Shown here piece by piece: positions 7,746-18,589 of a stretch of 64,000 nt of DNA. Under the pieces are notes generated by a model that saw nothing but the letters and a program-made list of their open reading frames with translations, did not search any database and was not told where the DNA came from. Numbering within the stretch: position 1 is the stretch's first letter; every line of letters begins with the position of its first letter. The stretch is from CAYXGZ01 sp964464755 (lineage in GTDB: Bacteria; Planctomycetota; MHYJ01; JACPRB01), in assembly GCA_964464755.1 (NCBI GenBank), contig CAYXGZ010000018.1:1-64000 (forward strand), written 5' to 3'. Both the position numbers and the translations under genes were made by a program.

Positions 7746-10693
7746 ATGAAGAACCGGTTCACCGCCAAGATCCTCGCCAAGCTGCGCGACATCGGACCCA
7801 CGGACGAGGCGGCCGAGCCGGGCCAGCCGGACCGCATCGGGAAGTACGCGATCGTCCGGCAGATCGGCCGCGGCGGGATGGGGACGGTCTACGAGGCCGT
7901 CGACACGGCCCTGCGCCGCCGCGTGGCCCTCAAGGTCCTCGGCGGGGGAGGCCGGATCCCGGAGCCGCTCCGGCAGCGCTTCCGGCGCGAGGTCGAGTCC
8001 GCCGCCTCCCTGGCGCACCCCAACCTCGTGACCGTGTACGACGCGGGCGAGGAGAAGGACGTCCTCTTCCTCGCGATGGAGCTCCTCGAGGCCCGGACCT
8101 TCGCCGACCTGCTCAAGGACCCGGGGGTCGACCTGCGGACCCGCGTGGCGATGCTCGAGAAGGTGGCCCGCGCGATGACGGTCGTGCACGCGAAGGGGAT
8201 CGTGCACCGCGACATCAAGCCCGCGAACATCTTCATCGGGCCCGAGGGGCAGCCCAAGATCGGCGACTTCGGCCTCGCGCGCTGGGTGGACGAGGACCTC
8301 AAGCTCACCCGGGCCGGGGCGCAGATCGGCACGCCGTCGTACATGGCCCCCGAGCAGGTCCGCGGCGACGCGTCGGCGGTCGGGCCGCGGACCGACGTCT
8401 ACGCGCTCGGGACGGTGCTCTACGAGGCGGTCTGCGGGCAGGTCCCGTTCCACGCGACGTCGATCCCCGAGATCTACGCCCAGATCGCGAACTCGGAACC
8501 CGGGGATCCCGCGAAGCAGCGGCCGGAGGTGGGGCCCGAGCTCTCCGCGGTCATCCTGAAGGCGATGGAGAAGTCGCCCGCGGACCGGTACCGCTCGATG
8601 GAGGAGTTCGCCTCCGACCTGTCGGCCTGGCTGGAGGGGAGGGCGGTCGCCGCGCAGCCGATCAGCACGGTGCGCCGCGTGGCGAGGGGGGCCGGTCGCC
8701 GCCCGGGACTGCTCCTGGCGCTCCTGGGCGTCCTCCTGCTGCTGGGGATCCTCCTCCAGCGCTCCCGGGACCCCGAGCCGGCGCCGCCGCGGCCCGAGGC
8801 GGCCACGCGAGACTTCGAGCTCGCCTACAAGGACCTCCAGGAGTCGGTGGGGGCGATGGAGGACCTCGAGGACGCCTGGTACGGGGGCATCCCGCGGGTC
8901 CCGGCCGAGCAGCGGCTCGCGGAGGTCGAGGAGCTCTGCCGGCGGGTCGCGAAGCGCTATCCCGCGTCGGCCTCGCCGACGGCGTGGAGGGGGCTGGCGA
9001 GGGTCTTGGCCGGCAAGCCCGGCACGGGCGGCGCGGATCTCGCCGAGGCGCTGGGGAGGGCCGGCGCGGATCCCTATCCGCACCTCGTGGCGGCGCGTCG
9101 CCACGTCGCGGGCTACCTCGGGGAGTCGTCGCTGCCGGCCCCGATCCCGGAGGGGCACGACCTCCGCTTCGCGACGTTGGACGAGACCCCGGCGCTGGCC
9201 GCGCATCGCGAGGCCGCCGTCGCGGCCTACGCGAAGGCGTTCGAGCTGGGGCCGTCGCTGCGCGAGGTGGCGGAGATCCGGCCGTTGTTCCGGGGCCTCG
9301 AGGCGCTCGGGGCCAAGGACCCGGGCGCGGCGTCCTTCGAGCTGGGAATGCTGCAGGAGCACCCGCGCTGGAAGGCGGAGGCCTCCTGGCTGCGGGGGCT
9401 GATCTACCTCCGGCTCGAGGAGCACGGGCGGGCGGCGGCGGAGCTGGGGCGGGCGGCCGCCCGCCGCTGGGCCCTCTGCCTGCTCCACACGGCGCTCGTG
9501 GAACTCCTCCAGTACCGGTACGGGACGGATCCCGAGCTGCGGAAGGCCCAGGCGAAGGCCTGCTCGGAGCACCTCGAGGAGGCGCTGTCGCGGGCCCGGG
9601 ACCGCTCGGACGTCCTGGCGCTGCGGGCGTTCCTCCGCTACCACCAGGTTCAGCCTCCGCGGACGCTGGAGAGCTACGCGCCGATGTCCGCGGACCTCGA
9701 CGAGGCGGTGGGGGCGGAGCACCGCGAGCGGCCGCTGCGCATCCGGGCCAGCCTGCGCTTCATGGCGGGGCGGAACCTGGCCGACGACGGGCGGGCGGAT
9801 TCCCTGCAGGCGTATCGCGGGGCGGCGGCGGACTTCGAGCGCCTCCTGCTCCTCGAGAAGGAGCCCCCACCCTCGGCGACGAGCTTCGCGCTCAGCCTCG
9901 TCTACCAGGCGCGCGCGGAGGCCGCCCACGGCGGCGACCCGCGGCCCTCGTGGGACCGGCTCTTCGAGCTCGCGCAGCGCGGCTGGGTGCCCGGCAACGA
10001 GGAGCTCGTCGGCAGCTCGTTCCGGGACCGGGGCGAGTGGAAGCTCGGCCGGGGGGAGGAGGCCGAGGGGGAGTTCCGGAGGGCCCTCGAGTGGTTCGGT
10101 CGCGGGCTGGACCGGAGCAAGGACCCGGCGGTGGCGGGCAACCTCCTCTACAACCGGGGCATCACGCACCTGATGCTGGCCCGGGTGCGGCTCGGCCGCC
10201 GCGAGGACGCCCGGGGAGACGCCGAGCGGGCCCGGGTCGACCTGCAGACCGTAGTCGACATGGCCACCGGGGACTTCGTCTACCTGTCGACGCTCTGCAA
10301 GGCCTACCTCCTCGAGTATTTCGCGGCGAAGGAGGCGGGAGGGAACAACCGCGCGGCGCTCGTGCGGACGCAGCAGATCGCGGAGGAGGCCCGGAAGGTC
10401 GGTCACCGGCACGCCGAGATCGGGGAGCTCCGGGGCCGGGCGCTGCTGCTGCAGGCCGGGGAGGCGCGGGCCGCCGGGGAGCCGCACGAGGAACTGGCCC
10501 GGCAGGCGGAGGAGGAGTTCAGGAGCCTGCACGCGGCGTCCGGGAAGCTCGCCACGCTCTTCCCGGTGGTGGACGCCGTGTTGCTGAGGGGCAAGCCCGC
10601 GATCGCGCGGCGGTTGCTGGACGAGGGGATCGAGAGGTTCCCGTCGGATCCGGCCCGGCCGGAGGCGGAGCGGCGCCGGCGGGCGCTCGGGGA

Positions 10694-10697
<4 letters not shown>
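7746..10697 (+). CDS. Membrane Ser/Thr protein kinase with TPR-like region (second paralogue)
   Basis: A 983-residue paralogue of the kinase at 3357. Kinase domain about 34-300: GRGGMGTVYEA (41-51), Lys63, HRDIKPAN, GDFGLARW and GTPSYMAPEQ, so it should be active. A transmembrane helix lies at about 318-338 (LLLALLGVLLLLGILLQ). The rest is helical TPR-like sequence. Just after the membrane both paralogues share MEDLEDAWYG / MERLEDLWYG, which shows that their outer regions have a common origin, not just their kinase domains. There is no adjacent sigma gene and no N-terminal two-motif domain like that of the kinases at 49.8-60.4 kb. Signal and substrates are unknown. The stop overlaps the stop of convergent typA. 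Confidence 0.92.
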
Positions 10698-12514
<1,817 letters not shown>

Positions 12515-12523
12515 GGGCGCGGG

Positions 12524-12529
12524 ATTGTA
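12524..12529 (-). promoter_or_regulatory. TACAAT -10 element for typA
   Basis: TACAAT on the minus strand, 9 bases before the typA start codon, with no ribosome binding site between. This is consistent with a leaderless or very short-leader message. Confidence 0.45.
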
Positions 12530-12566
12530 GCGGTTGAAGGCTCGGGGCGCAACGGGGGGAAACGAA

Positions 12567-12596
12567 GGGGCCCCGGCTCTTGCGAGCCGGGGCCCC
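12567..12596 (-). terminator. Rho-independent terminator after repeat lipoprotein gene
   Basis: A 13-bp inverted repeat (ggggccccggctc / gagccggggcccc) with a 4-base loop lies 17 bp after the stop of the repeat lipoprotein gene. Read on the minus strand it is followed by ttcgtttc. The stem is strong but the T-tract is short. Confidence 0.75.
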
Positions 12597-12613
12597 GGAA
12601 ACTCAGGCCAGGA

Positions 12614-15277
12614 CTAGAACTGCTTGAACGCGGCCGCCAGCTGCAGGCCGTCGATCCAGACCTCGTCGTCCGTCCCCGCCACGGTGCCCGTGCCGCCGCG
12701 CGCGTCCAGGAGGACGCCGCCGCCGAACGCCGTCGGGACGTCGTGGGACAGGACCTCGACGTAGCTCGCGTCGCCGCCCGTGCCCGCCGTGGCGTTGCCG
12801 CCGCGCGCGAGCAAGGAGCCGCCGACCCGCACGGAGAACGCCTCGAAGTAGACGTCGTCCGCGTCACCACCGAAGCCGGTGCTCGTCGCACCGCCACTGG
12901 CCACGATGCTGCCGATGGTGTAGACGCCGTCGCAGTAACCCTCGATGTGGTCGCCATCGCCGCCGCCGGTGAGGCCGGTGCCGCCGTAGGCGTAGATGGC
13001 CCCGACGGTCACGTCGCCGAACGCGTCGATGTGGATGTGGTCCCCATCGCCGCCGGTCGTCGCGCCGTTGCCACCGTTGCAGGTGATGGTTCCGCCGACG
13101 TAGACGTAGAACTCGGAGTGGCGGGCGGCGGTGTAATCGTAGTAGCAGTAGATGCTGAGGCCGTCGCTGTCACCGCCGTAGCTCGTGCCGCCGTTGCCGC
13201 CGTTGCTGCTCCAGCCGGTGGACGAGTGGTAGAACCAGGTCCCGTAGAAGTAGTACTGGCCGCCGTCGCCGCCGTAGGTGGCGCCGTTGCCGCCGTTGGC
13301 CGACTGCGAGCCGGAGTTCACGTACCCCCAGGCCTGCGCGTTGCCGTCGAGGCCGTAGCTGTACATGTAGATGTCCAGGTCGCCGCCGTCGCCACCGTAG
13401 GTCGAAGCACCGTTGCCGCCGTTCATGAGGTAGGCGCCGGTGTTCGTGAAGTTGCCGCGGCCGAGCTCCCCGTAGTAGGAGTCCTCGACGTAGATGTAGA
13501 TGTAACCGCCGTCACCGCCGTAGCCGGCCGAACCGTTGCCGCCGCTGGCGAGCCAGTTGCCGGTGTTGATGTCCGAACCGCCCAGGTCCTCGAAGTAGCC
13601 CTGGTAGTTGTAGTAGTAAATGTAGCCGCCGTCGCCGCCGCCGAGGGCGCCGTTGCCGCCGGTCACGTCGAAGGTGCCCGTGTTGGTCACCGAGGCCGTG
13701 CCCTCGCCGTACGTGCTCCCGTTGTTCTCGGCGTAGACGTAGACTTCGATCTCGCCGCCGTAACCACCGTAGCCGGCCAGACCGTTGCCGCCGCGGTTGG
13801 ACCAGTTCACCTCATTGTAGAGGTTGCCGATCAGGTCGCCGCCCCAGTACGAGTACTCGGAGTACATGTACACGGGGTAGCTGTAGCCGCCGCCATTCCC
13901 GCCGTCGTCGGTGCCGTCACCGCCATCGCAGGACATGGTGCTGTAACCGACGAACCAGACGCCGGCGCGGTTGGCGTATCCGTAGCCGTCCTCGAACGAG
14001 AAGTAGATCGAGTCGGAGTCGCCGCCGTTCTCGCCGTTACCACCGGACGCCAGCAGCTGGGCGCCGACGTAGGCCGCGTGGCCCGGGTAGTCGGAGCTCG
14101 GGTAGTTGCTGTCGTCGTACTGGTAGACGTCGATGTAGCCTGCGTCGCCGCCGTCGCCGCCGTTCGGGCCGCCGTCGGCGCCGCCGGACAGCAGGGCTCC
14201 GGCCAGGCGCATCTCGCCGCTGTTGCACTCGACGTAGATGTAGCCGCCGTTGCCGCCATCACCGATGTTGGTGCAGGCGCCGCCGACCGCCGTCAGGGTG
14301 CCGGAGTTCGTCACGCCGCCGTAGTCGTAAGAAGCGAGCTCGACGTAGTTGCCGTCGCCGCCGCTCGTCGTACCGGCGCCACCCTTCGAGGACAGGGTGC
14401 CCATGTTGTGGCTGCCGTAGTCGCTGTCGAGGCTCGCGTAACCGGCGTAGCCGCCGAAGCCGTTGGAGCCGACGCCGCCGTCGCCCGCGATCGTGCCCGT
14501 GTTGTAGGCCCGATAGTCGGCGTAGACGTAGACATCGCCGCCGCTGCCACCGTTATCGCCGGCGCCGCCGTAAGCGGAAATCGTGCCGGTGTTGATGAAG
14601 GTGTAGTTGACGTAGAGCCACATGTAGTTGGCGTTGCCGCCGGTCCCGCCGACGACCGTGTTGCCGGTCTTCGTGATGGAGCCGGTGACCACCAGGCTGT
14701 CGCAGTAGATCTGCGTGGTCGCCCGGTTGTTGGAGGCCGCGTCGGCCGCCACGGTCGCGTCGTGGAAGTTGATGACGATCGTCCCCTCGACGAAGATGCC
14801 GTCGGAGAACGTCAGGTACATCTGCTCCTTCGTGCCGGTCGCCTGGTTGGCGTCGCCGTCCGCGTTGTTCGTGTCGCGGTTCGCGTTCAGCGTCAGCGTG
14901 GCGCCCGCCTGGACCCAGAGGCCCGTGGCGTTGCCAGCCGCGTCGCCCACGATGTTCGAGCCGCCGAGGGTGGGCGTCAGGGTAGTGTTCGCCGAAATGG
15001 TCCGGGGATTCGTCCCGAGGTAGGGCTTGTCCACGGAGAACGAGACCGCCCCGTTGACCGAGCCCGAGCGGAGGATCTTGACGTCCGACCCGCCGTACGA
15101 GTCGATCTCGAAGTAGTCGCCGTCGCCGCCGTCACCGTTCGTGCCGATGCCGCCGCGGGACCCCAGCGTGTTGCCGCCGGCCGCCGCGCCACCGCCGCTG
15201 CTGCCGCCACCGCAAGCGGGGATGATGATCGCCGCAGCGATCAGCAACCCGATGCGGACCTTCGTCGCACTCGCCAT
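12614..15277 (-). CDS. Large Gly/Tyr/Asp-rich repetitive lipoprotein
   Basis: An 887-residue surface lipoprotein. The N-terminus ends in IIIPACGGG, a lipobox with Cys22. Almost the whole body is degenerate repeats of about 35-50 residues built on N-T-G, G-G-N-G, G-G-D-G-G and alternating aromatic strands (DGGYIYIYVEDSYYG, GGDLDIYMYSYG, GGDGDHIHIDAFGD). This pattern suggests a long beta-helix or beta-solenoid with Asp/Asn-Gly turns that might bind calcium. Tyr content is strikingly high. No catalytic motif is seen. A GGGAGGTT ribosome binding site precedes the ATG, and a TTGCCA-17-TAGGAT promoter and a terminator bracket it as a single-gene unit. Function is unknown; an adhesin or extracellular scaffold is plausible. 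Confidence 0.85.
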   Translation of the reverse strand: MASATKVRIGLLIAAAIIIPACGGGSSGGGAAAGGNTLGSRGGIGTNGDGGDGDYFEIDSYGGSDVKILRSGSVNGAVSFSVDKPYLGTNPRTISANTTLTPTLGGSNIVGDAAGNATGLWVQAGATLTLNANRDTNNADGDANQATGTKEQMYLTFSDGIFVEGTIVINFHDATVAADAASNNRATTQIYCDSLVVTGSITKTGNTVVGGTGGNANYMWLYVNYTFINTGTISAYGGAGDNGGSGGDVYVYADYRAYNTGTIAGDGGVGSNGFGGYAGYASLDSDYGSHNMGTLSSKGGAGTTSGGDGNYVELASYDYGGVTNSGTLTAVGGACTNIGDGGNGGYIYVECNSGEMRLAGALLSGGADGGPNGGDGGDAGYIDVYQYDDSNYPSSDYPGHAAYVGAQLLASGGNGENGGDSDSIYFSFEDGYGYANRAGVWFVGYSTMSCDGGDGTDDGGNGGGYSYPVYMYSEYSYWGGDLIGNLYNEVNWSNRGGNGLAGYGGYGGEIEVYVYAENNGSTYGEGTASVTNTGTFDVTGGNGALGGGDGGYIYYYNYQGYFEDLGGSDINTGNWLASGGNGSAGYGGDGGYIYIYVEDSYYGELGRGNFTNTGAYLMNGGNGASTYGGDGGDLDIYMYSYGLDGNAQAWGYVNSGSQSANGGNGATYGGDGGQYYFYGTWFYHSSTGWSSNGGNGGTSYGGDSDGLSIYCYYDYTAARHSEFYVYVGGTITCNGGNGATTGGDGDHIHIDAFGDVTVGAIYAYGGTGLTGGGDGDHIEGYCDGVYTIGSIVASGGATSTGFGGDADDVYFEAFSVRVGGSLLARGGNATAGTGGDASYVEVLSHDVPTAFGGGVLLDARGGTGTVAGTDDEVWIDGLQLAAAFKQF

Positions 15278-15318
15278 GTCTAACCTCCCTAGATGATTAC
15301 AGGCCAGTTGGTCGGGGA

Positions 15319-15347
15319 ATCCTATGAACCCAGTGCGGATTTGGCAA
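15319..15347 (-). promoter_or_regulatory. Sigma-70-like promoter of the repeat lipoprotein gene
   Basis: On the minus strand TTGCCA (15342-15347) and TAGGAT (15319-15324) are separated by exactly 17 bases. They lie about 45-70 bp upstream of the ATG at 15277, just after the stop of the preceding gene. Spacing and hexamers fit a housekeeping promoter. Confidence 0.65.
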
Positions 15348-15362
15348 GGAAAAGTCGAATTT

Positions 15363-15911
15363 TCAGGGCTTCTTCGTCGGGTCTTCGACGCCCTCGAGCG
15401 GCGGCGGGAGTTCCGGGGTCGGCACCGGCGTGGGGCGGCCCGGCTCCCGGCTCGGTCGCGGCGGCCGCTTCGCCTCGCGTTCCGCTTTCCGGTCCTCGAT
15501 CTCCTTGCGCCGGCGGGCCTCCTGCTCGGTCTCCCTCTTCTTCGCGATCTCCCGGCGGCGGGAATTCTCGTACTCGCGACGCAGTCGACGGATCGCCTCC
15601 GACTTCTCCGGGTCCTTGGTCGCCCTCCCGATGCGGAAGAGTTCCTTGTCGTAGGCCTCGGCCTCCTCGTCCGTGACCGAGAAGGGAGGTGGAGGCGGCA
15701 ACTCGTTCTTGGCGGCGACCGCGGCCATCTCCTCGGGGGTCTTCGGCTCCTCTCGACTCCCGCCGGGGCCGTCGGTCGGGGGAGTTCCGGTCCCGATGTT
15801 CGGCGGCCTCGTCGGGGGGGCCGGCTTCGGCGCCAGCTTGCGCGAGTCCGACCACCAGATCACCGAGACCGCGAAGATCGCGAGTCCGGCCAGGGCGAGT
15901 GTCAACTTCAT
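15363..15911 (-). CDS. Small membrane-anchored Pro/Glu/Arg-rich coiled-coil protein
   Basis: I do not recognise a family. The 182-residue product has an N-terminal hydrophobic helix (MKLTLALAGLAIFAVSVIWW) without an evident signal-peptidase site. A Pro-rich linker follows (to about residue 80), then a highly charged helical segment rich in Arg, Glu and Lys (about 95-150; RRREIAKKRETEQEARRRKE) that looks like a coiled coil, and a Pro-rich tail ending PTKKP. It is probably a single-pass inner-membrane protein. AGGAG lies upstream of the ATG. The repeat lipoprotein gene follows on the same strand but has its own promoter. Confidence 0.7.
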   Translation of the reverse strand: MKLTLALAGLAIFAVSVIWWSDSRKLAPKPAPPTRPPNIGTGTPPTDGPGGSREEPKTPEEMAAVAAKNELPPPPPFSVTDEEAEAYDKELFRIGRATKDPEKSEAIRRLRREYENSRRREIAKKRETEQEARRRKEIEDRKAEREAKRPPRPSREPGRPTPVPTPELPPPLEGVEDPTKKP

Positions 15912-15986
15912 CCGAGCTACTCCTGTGGGTCGTTCGTGGGGCCCTGATTTGTGCAGAAGTCGGGAATGAAGTCAAGAGGGGCGGCA

Positions 15987-16015
15987 TTGACAGGAAATCG
16001 GGGTCCGACTATAGA
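15987..16015 (+). promoter_or_regulatory. Strong sigma-70-like promoter of the haem lipoprotein operon
   Basis: TTGACA (15987-15992) and TATAGA (16010-16015) are separated by 17 bases, the best consensus-like promoter in the window. It is about 20 bp upstream of the ATG at 16037 and would drive the four-gene run ending with lgt. Confidence 0.8.
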
Positions 16016-16036
16016 GACTGCATGAGAGGAGGGACG

Positions 16037-17137
16037 ATGTCCTCGCGCTCGACGTACTCCGATCTGCCCCTGCGCCGCGCCGCCGGCGGCGTGCTCGCCG
16101 TCGTGCTCGCGATCGTCGTCCTCCCCGCCTGCGGCGGCGGTGGCGGCGGCGGCGGGGGTGGTCCCGCTCCGACTCCGACCCCGACCACGCCCCCGACCGT
16201 GGTCACGCGCGTCCCCGCCTCGGGGGCGAGCGGAGTTTCGCGCACGGCCGTCGTTTACGTCAAATTCAGCCGGGCGATGAGCGCCGCCTCCATCACGACG
16301 TCGACGTTGACGCTCGACGACGGCGGCGCCCCGCTCGCTGCGACCGTCGACTACATCCCCGCCTTCTTCATGGCCCGCCTCACGCCGACCTCCGCGCTGG
16401 CCGCCTCGACACTGCACACCGTGACGCTGACCGCCGGCATCACGGACGCCGGGGCCATCCCGCTCGCCCTCCAGACCTTCACGTTCACCACCTCCGCGGC
16501 CTCCGACGTCACCCGCCCGACCTTCGCGGGGGCCACGAACACCAGCGCCGCGACCGAGTCCGGCATGAGCGTCAACTGGGGCGCCGCCACCGACGCCGAT
16601 GCCACGATCGTCTACGACGTCTTCCGCTCCCTGGTCTCCGGCCAGTTCGACTGGTCCGCGCCCTTCGCGACCACGGCCGCGGGCGCCACGACCTATCCCG
16701 GCACCGGCCTGCAGTCCGCGACCACCTATTATTGGGCCGTCCGCGCCCGCGACACCTCGGGCAACACCGACTTGAACGAAGTGCAGCGGAGCGGCACGAC
16801 GCTCGTCTCCTTCGTCGCCGACCTCTGGCCCATCATCCAGTCCGACTGCCGGAGCTGCCACACGAGCGGCCAGGGCTCGGTCGACGTCCCGAACATGATC
16901 TTCACGGACTCGGCGAGCACCTACGCGGCCTGGGTGAACATCACCCCGACCTGCGCGACGGCGGCCCAGCCGGTTCGCGTGGCCCCGGGCAACGTCGGCA
17001 ACAGCTTCGTCTACAACAAGCTCAGCCAGGCCGTCCCCTCGTGCGGGTCCCAGATGCCGTTGACCGGCTCGCCGCTCAATGCCACCGAACTGCAACTCTT
17101 CCAGGATTGGATCACCCAAGGTGCGAACAACAATTAG
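16037..17137 (+). CDS. Lipoprotein with Ig-like, FN3-like and C-terminal cytochrome c domain
   Basis: A 366-residue lipoprotein. ATG at 16037 is preferred over the in-frame ATG at 16022 because GAGGAGG sits just before it. The signal ends VVLPAC (Cys32) and is followed by a Gly/Pro-rich linker. Residues about 55-155 look like a Big_5-type Ig domain (PASGASGVSRTAVVYVKFSRAM). Residues about 160-255 look like FN3. The C-terminal 110 residues hold a single haem-c motif, CRSCH (271-275), with a later CGSQMPL that could supply a Met ligand. Together these suggest an envelope-anchored monohaem electron carrier on a stalk. It is the first gene of the operon with the beta-barrel, a second haem lipoprotein and lgt. 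Confidence 0.82.
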   Translation: MSSRSTYSDLPLRRAAGGVLAVVLAIVVLPACGGGGGGGGGGPAPTPTPTTPPTVVTRVPASGASGVSRTAVVYVKFSRAMSAASITTSTLTLDDGGAPLAATVDYIPAFFMARLTPTSALAASTLHTVTLTAGITDAGAIPLALQTFTFTTSAASDVTRPTFAGATNTSAATESGMSVNWGAATDADATIVYDVFRSLVSGQFDWSAPFATTAAGATTYPGTGLQSATTYYWAVRARDTSGNTDLNEVQRSGTTLVSFVADLWPIIQSDCRSCHTSGQGSVDVPNMIFTDSASTYAAWVNITPTCATAAQPVRVAPGNVGNSFVYNKLSQAVPSCGSQMPLTGSPLNATELQLFQDWITQGANNN

Positions 17138-18248
17138 CGTCCTGTTCCTCCTGTCCGCCGCCGCGGCCGCCCGGGCCCAGGAAGCGAAGCCGGCCCCGCC
17201 CCCCGTGGACGGCCCGACCTGGACCGTCAGCGGCTCGCTGTCCACCGACTTCAGCGCCCTCGTCGCCAAGGCGCACAACCGGGCGACGAATCCCGAGGAG
17301 GGCTTCACGGGCGAGTTCTCGCTCGCGGGCCAGCTCCAGATCTCCAAGGGCTTTTCCGTGTCGCTCCGCACCTGCGTGGGCTGCCACCAGGTCGAGGTCC
17401 AGGAGGCGTACGCGGACATCGAGCTCGCGCCGACCTGGACCCTGAGGGCCGGCCGCTTCCCGATCCCCTTCGGCGCCGCGTCGCGCCGGGTGGACCCCGC
17501 GCACCGCGAGTCCTCCTCGAAGCCCCTCCCGTACATCATGGGGCACATGGTGCGGGGCGAGGAGTTCAACAACGGCATCCTGCCCGCGCCCGCCTCGGAC
17601 AACGGGTTCTCGCTGCTTGGGAACTTCCCGGTCGGCGCGCGCGGCCAGGTCGTCGCCGAGCTCGCGGCCACCCGCGGCCTCGAGGGCTCCGGGCCGGAGC
17701 CCGACTTCGCGATCTCCCGCGACTACGAGGATTCGAACGGCCAGCCCGCGTACTCCGTCCGTGTCACCTGGTCGGGCGTCGGGCCCGCCACGCTGGGACT
17801 CTCCGGCAACGTGGGACGCTACGACGCGAACGCCGACCTCGAGTACCGCCTCGCGGAGGCGGACCTGCAGCTCGCGCTCGGGGGCTGGAACCTCCGGCTC
17901 GAGGCCGTGTTCCGGTCCACGGAGTTCCGCGACCTCGCGGGCGAGGTCGACGAGTCGAAGCGCTTCGGCTACATCGTCCAGCTCGACGGCGAGCTGGGCG
18001 CCGAGTGGCGGGCCTTCCTGCTCGCGGACGGCCTGAAGGTCGACGACGTCTACCTGAGCTCCGCGGGGCCGCTGGCCTTCTCGACTCCCGCGACGACGGA
18101 CGACTCCAACCAGATCCGGCGCTTCGTCGGCGGCCTCGTGTGGAACCAGCGGCCGGGCCTGATGTACAAGGGCTCGGCGGAGTACTGGGACCTTTCCGAT
18201 TTCGCCGACACCTGGGTCCTCCATTTCGCGGTCGTGGTCACCTTCTGA
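17121..18248 (+). CDS. Porin-like outer-membrane beta-barrel protein with a CXXCH motif
   Basis: A 375-residue exported protein. GTG at 17121 is chosen because it gives a clean signal peptide (VRTTISVLFLLSAAAAARAQ); it overlaps the upstream gene by 17 bases. The mature sequence is alternating amphipathic strands ending in a strand with terminal Phe (WVLHFAVVVTF), as in outer-membrane barrels. YADIELAPTWTLRAGRFPIPFG resembles porin-family strands. Unusually, CVGCH at residues 85-89 is a complete haem-c attachment motif within the barrel region. It lies between two genes for haem-c lipoproteins, so a role in passing electrons across the outer membrane is possible. That role is inference. It could also be a plain porin whose motif is structural. 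The stop overlaps the next start (TGATG). Confidence 0.75.
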   Translation: MRTTISVLFLLSAAAAARAQEAKPAPPPVDGPTWTVSGSLSTDFSALVAKAHNRATNPEEGFTGEFSLAGQLQISKGFSVSLRTCVGCHQVEVQEAYADIELAPTWTLRAGRFPIPFGAASRRVDPAHRESSSKPLPYIMGHMVRGEEFNNGILPAPASDNGFSLLGNFPVGARGQVVAELAATRGLEGSGPEPDFAISRDYEDSNGQPAYSVRVTWSGVGPATLGLSGNVGRYDANADLEYRLAEADLQLALGGWNLRLEAVFRSTEFRDLAGEVDESKRFGYIVQLDGELGAEWRAFLLADGLKVDDVYLSSAGPLAFSTPATTDDSNQIRRFVGGLVWNQRPGLMYKGSAEYWDLSDFADTWVLHFAVVVTF

Positions 18249-18586
18249 TGCGGGCCGTCGCGGCCGCGCTGCTCCTCGCGCTGGCGGGCTGCGCCACCGA
18301 TCCGCTCGACCGCCACTTCGGGCCCGGGGGCCGGACGATCCGCGAGGAGCTCGCGACCTGGTCGCCGGAGCTCCAGGCGGGCTTCGCCAAGGTCTCCACG
18401 TCCTGCACCGCCTGCCACACGCTGAACCCGGTCTTCGCGGCCCGCATCCCCGCCGGCGGCTGGGCCGCCGTGGTGGGGAAGATGGCCAAGCGGCCCGGCG
18501 CCGCGATCCCGGAGGCCGAGCGACCGGAGATCGCCGCCTGGCTGGAGCACTACTCCGCGAAGCGCCGTGAAGCCGGGGGGCGGTAG
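18248..18586 (+). CDS. Small monohaem cytochrome c lipoprotein
   Basis: A 112-residue protein whose ATG overlaps the stop of the barrel gene. The signal peptide ends LALAGC, so Cys15 is the probable lipid anchor. CTACH at residues 53-57 is the haem-c motif. The C-terminal helix (PEAERPEIAAWLEHYS) resembles the last helix of small c-type cytochromes. No second CXXCH is present. Coupling with the barrel and its haem motif suggests the two act together, probably in periplasmic or outer-membrane electron transfer. Confidence 0.8.
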   Translation: MRAVAAALLLALAGCATDPLDRHFGPGGRTIREELATWSPELQAGFAKVSTSCTACHTLNPVFAARIPAGGWAAVVGKMAKRPGAAIPEAERPEIAAWLEHYSAKRREAGGR

Positions 18587-18589
18587 TCC

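Noticed and set aside
12614..15277. CRISPR or direct-repeat array
   Set aside because: The repeats are degenerate, in frame and coding; no conserved repeat-spacer unit exists.
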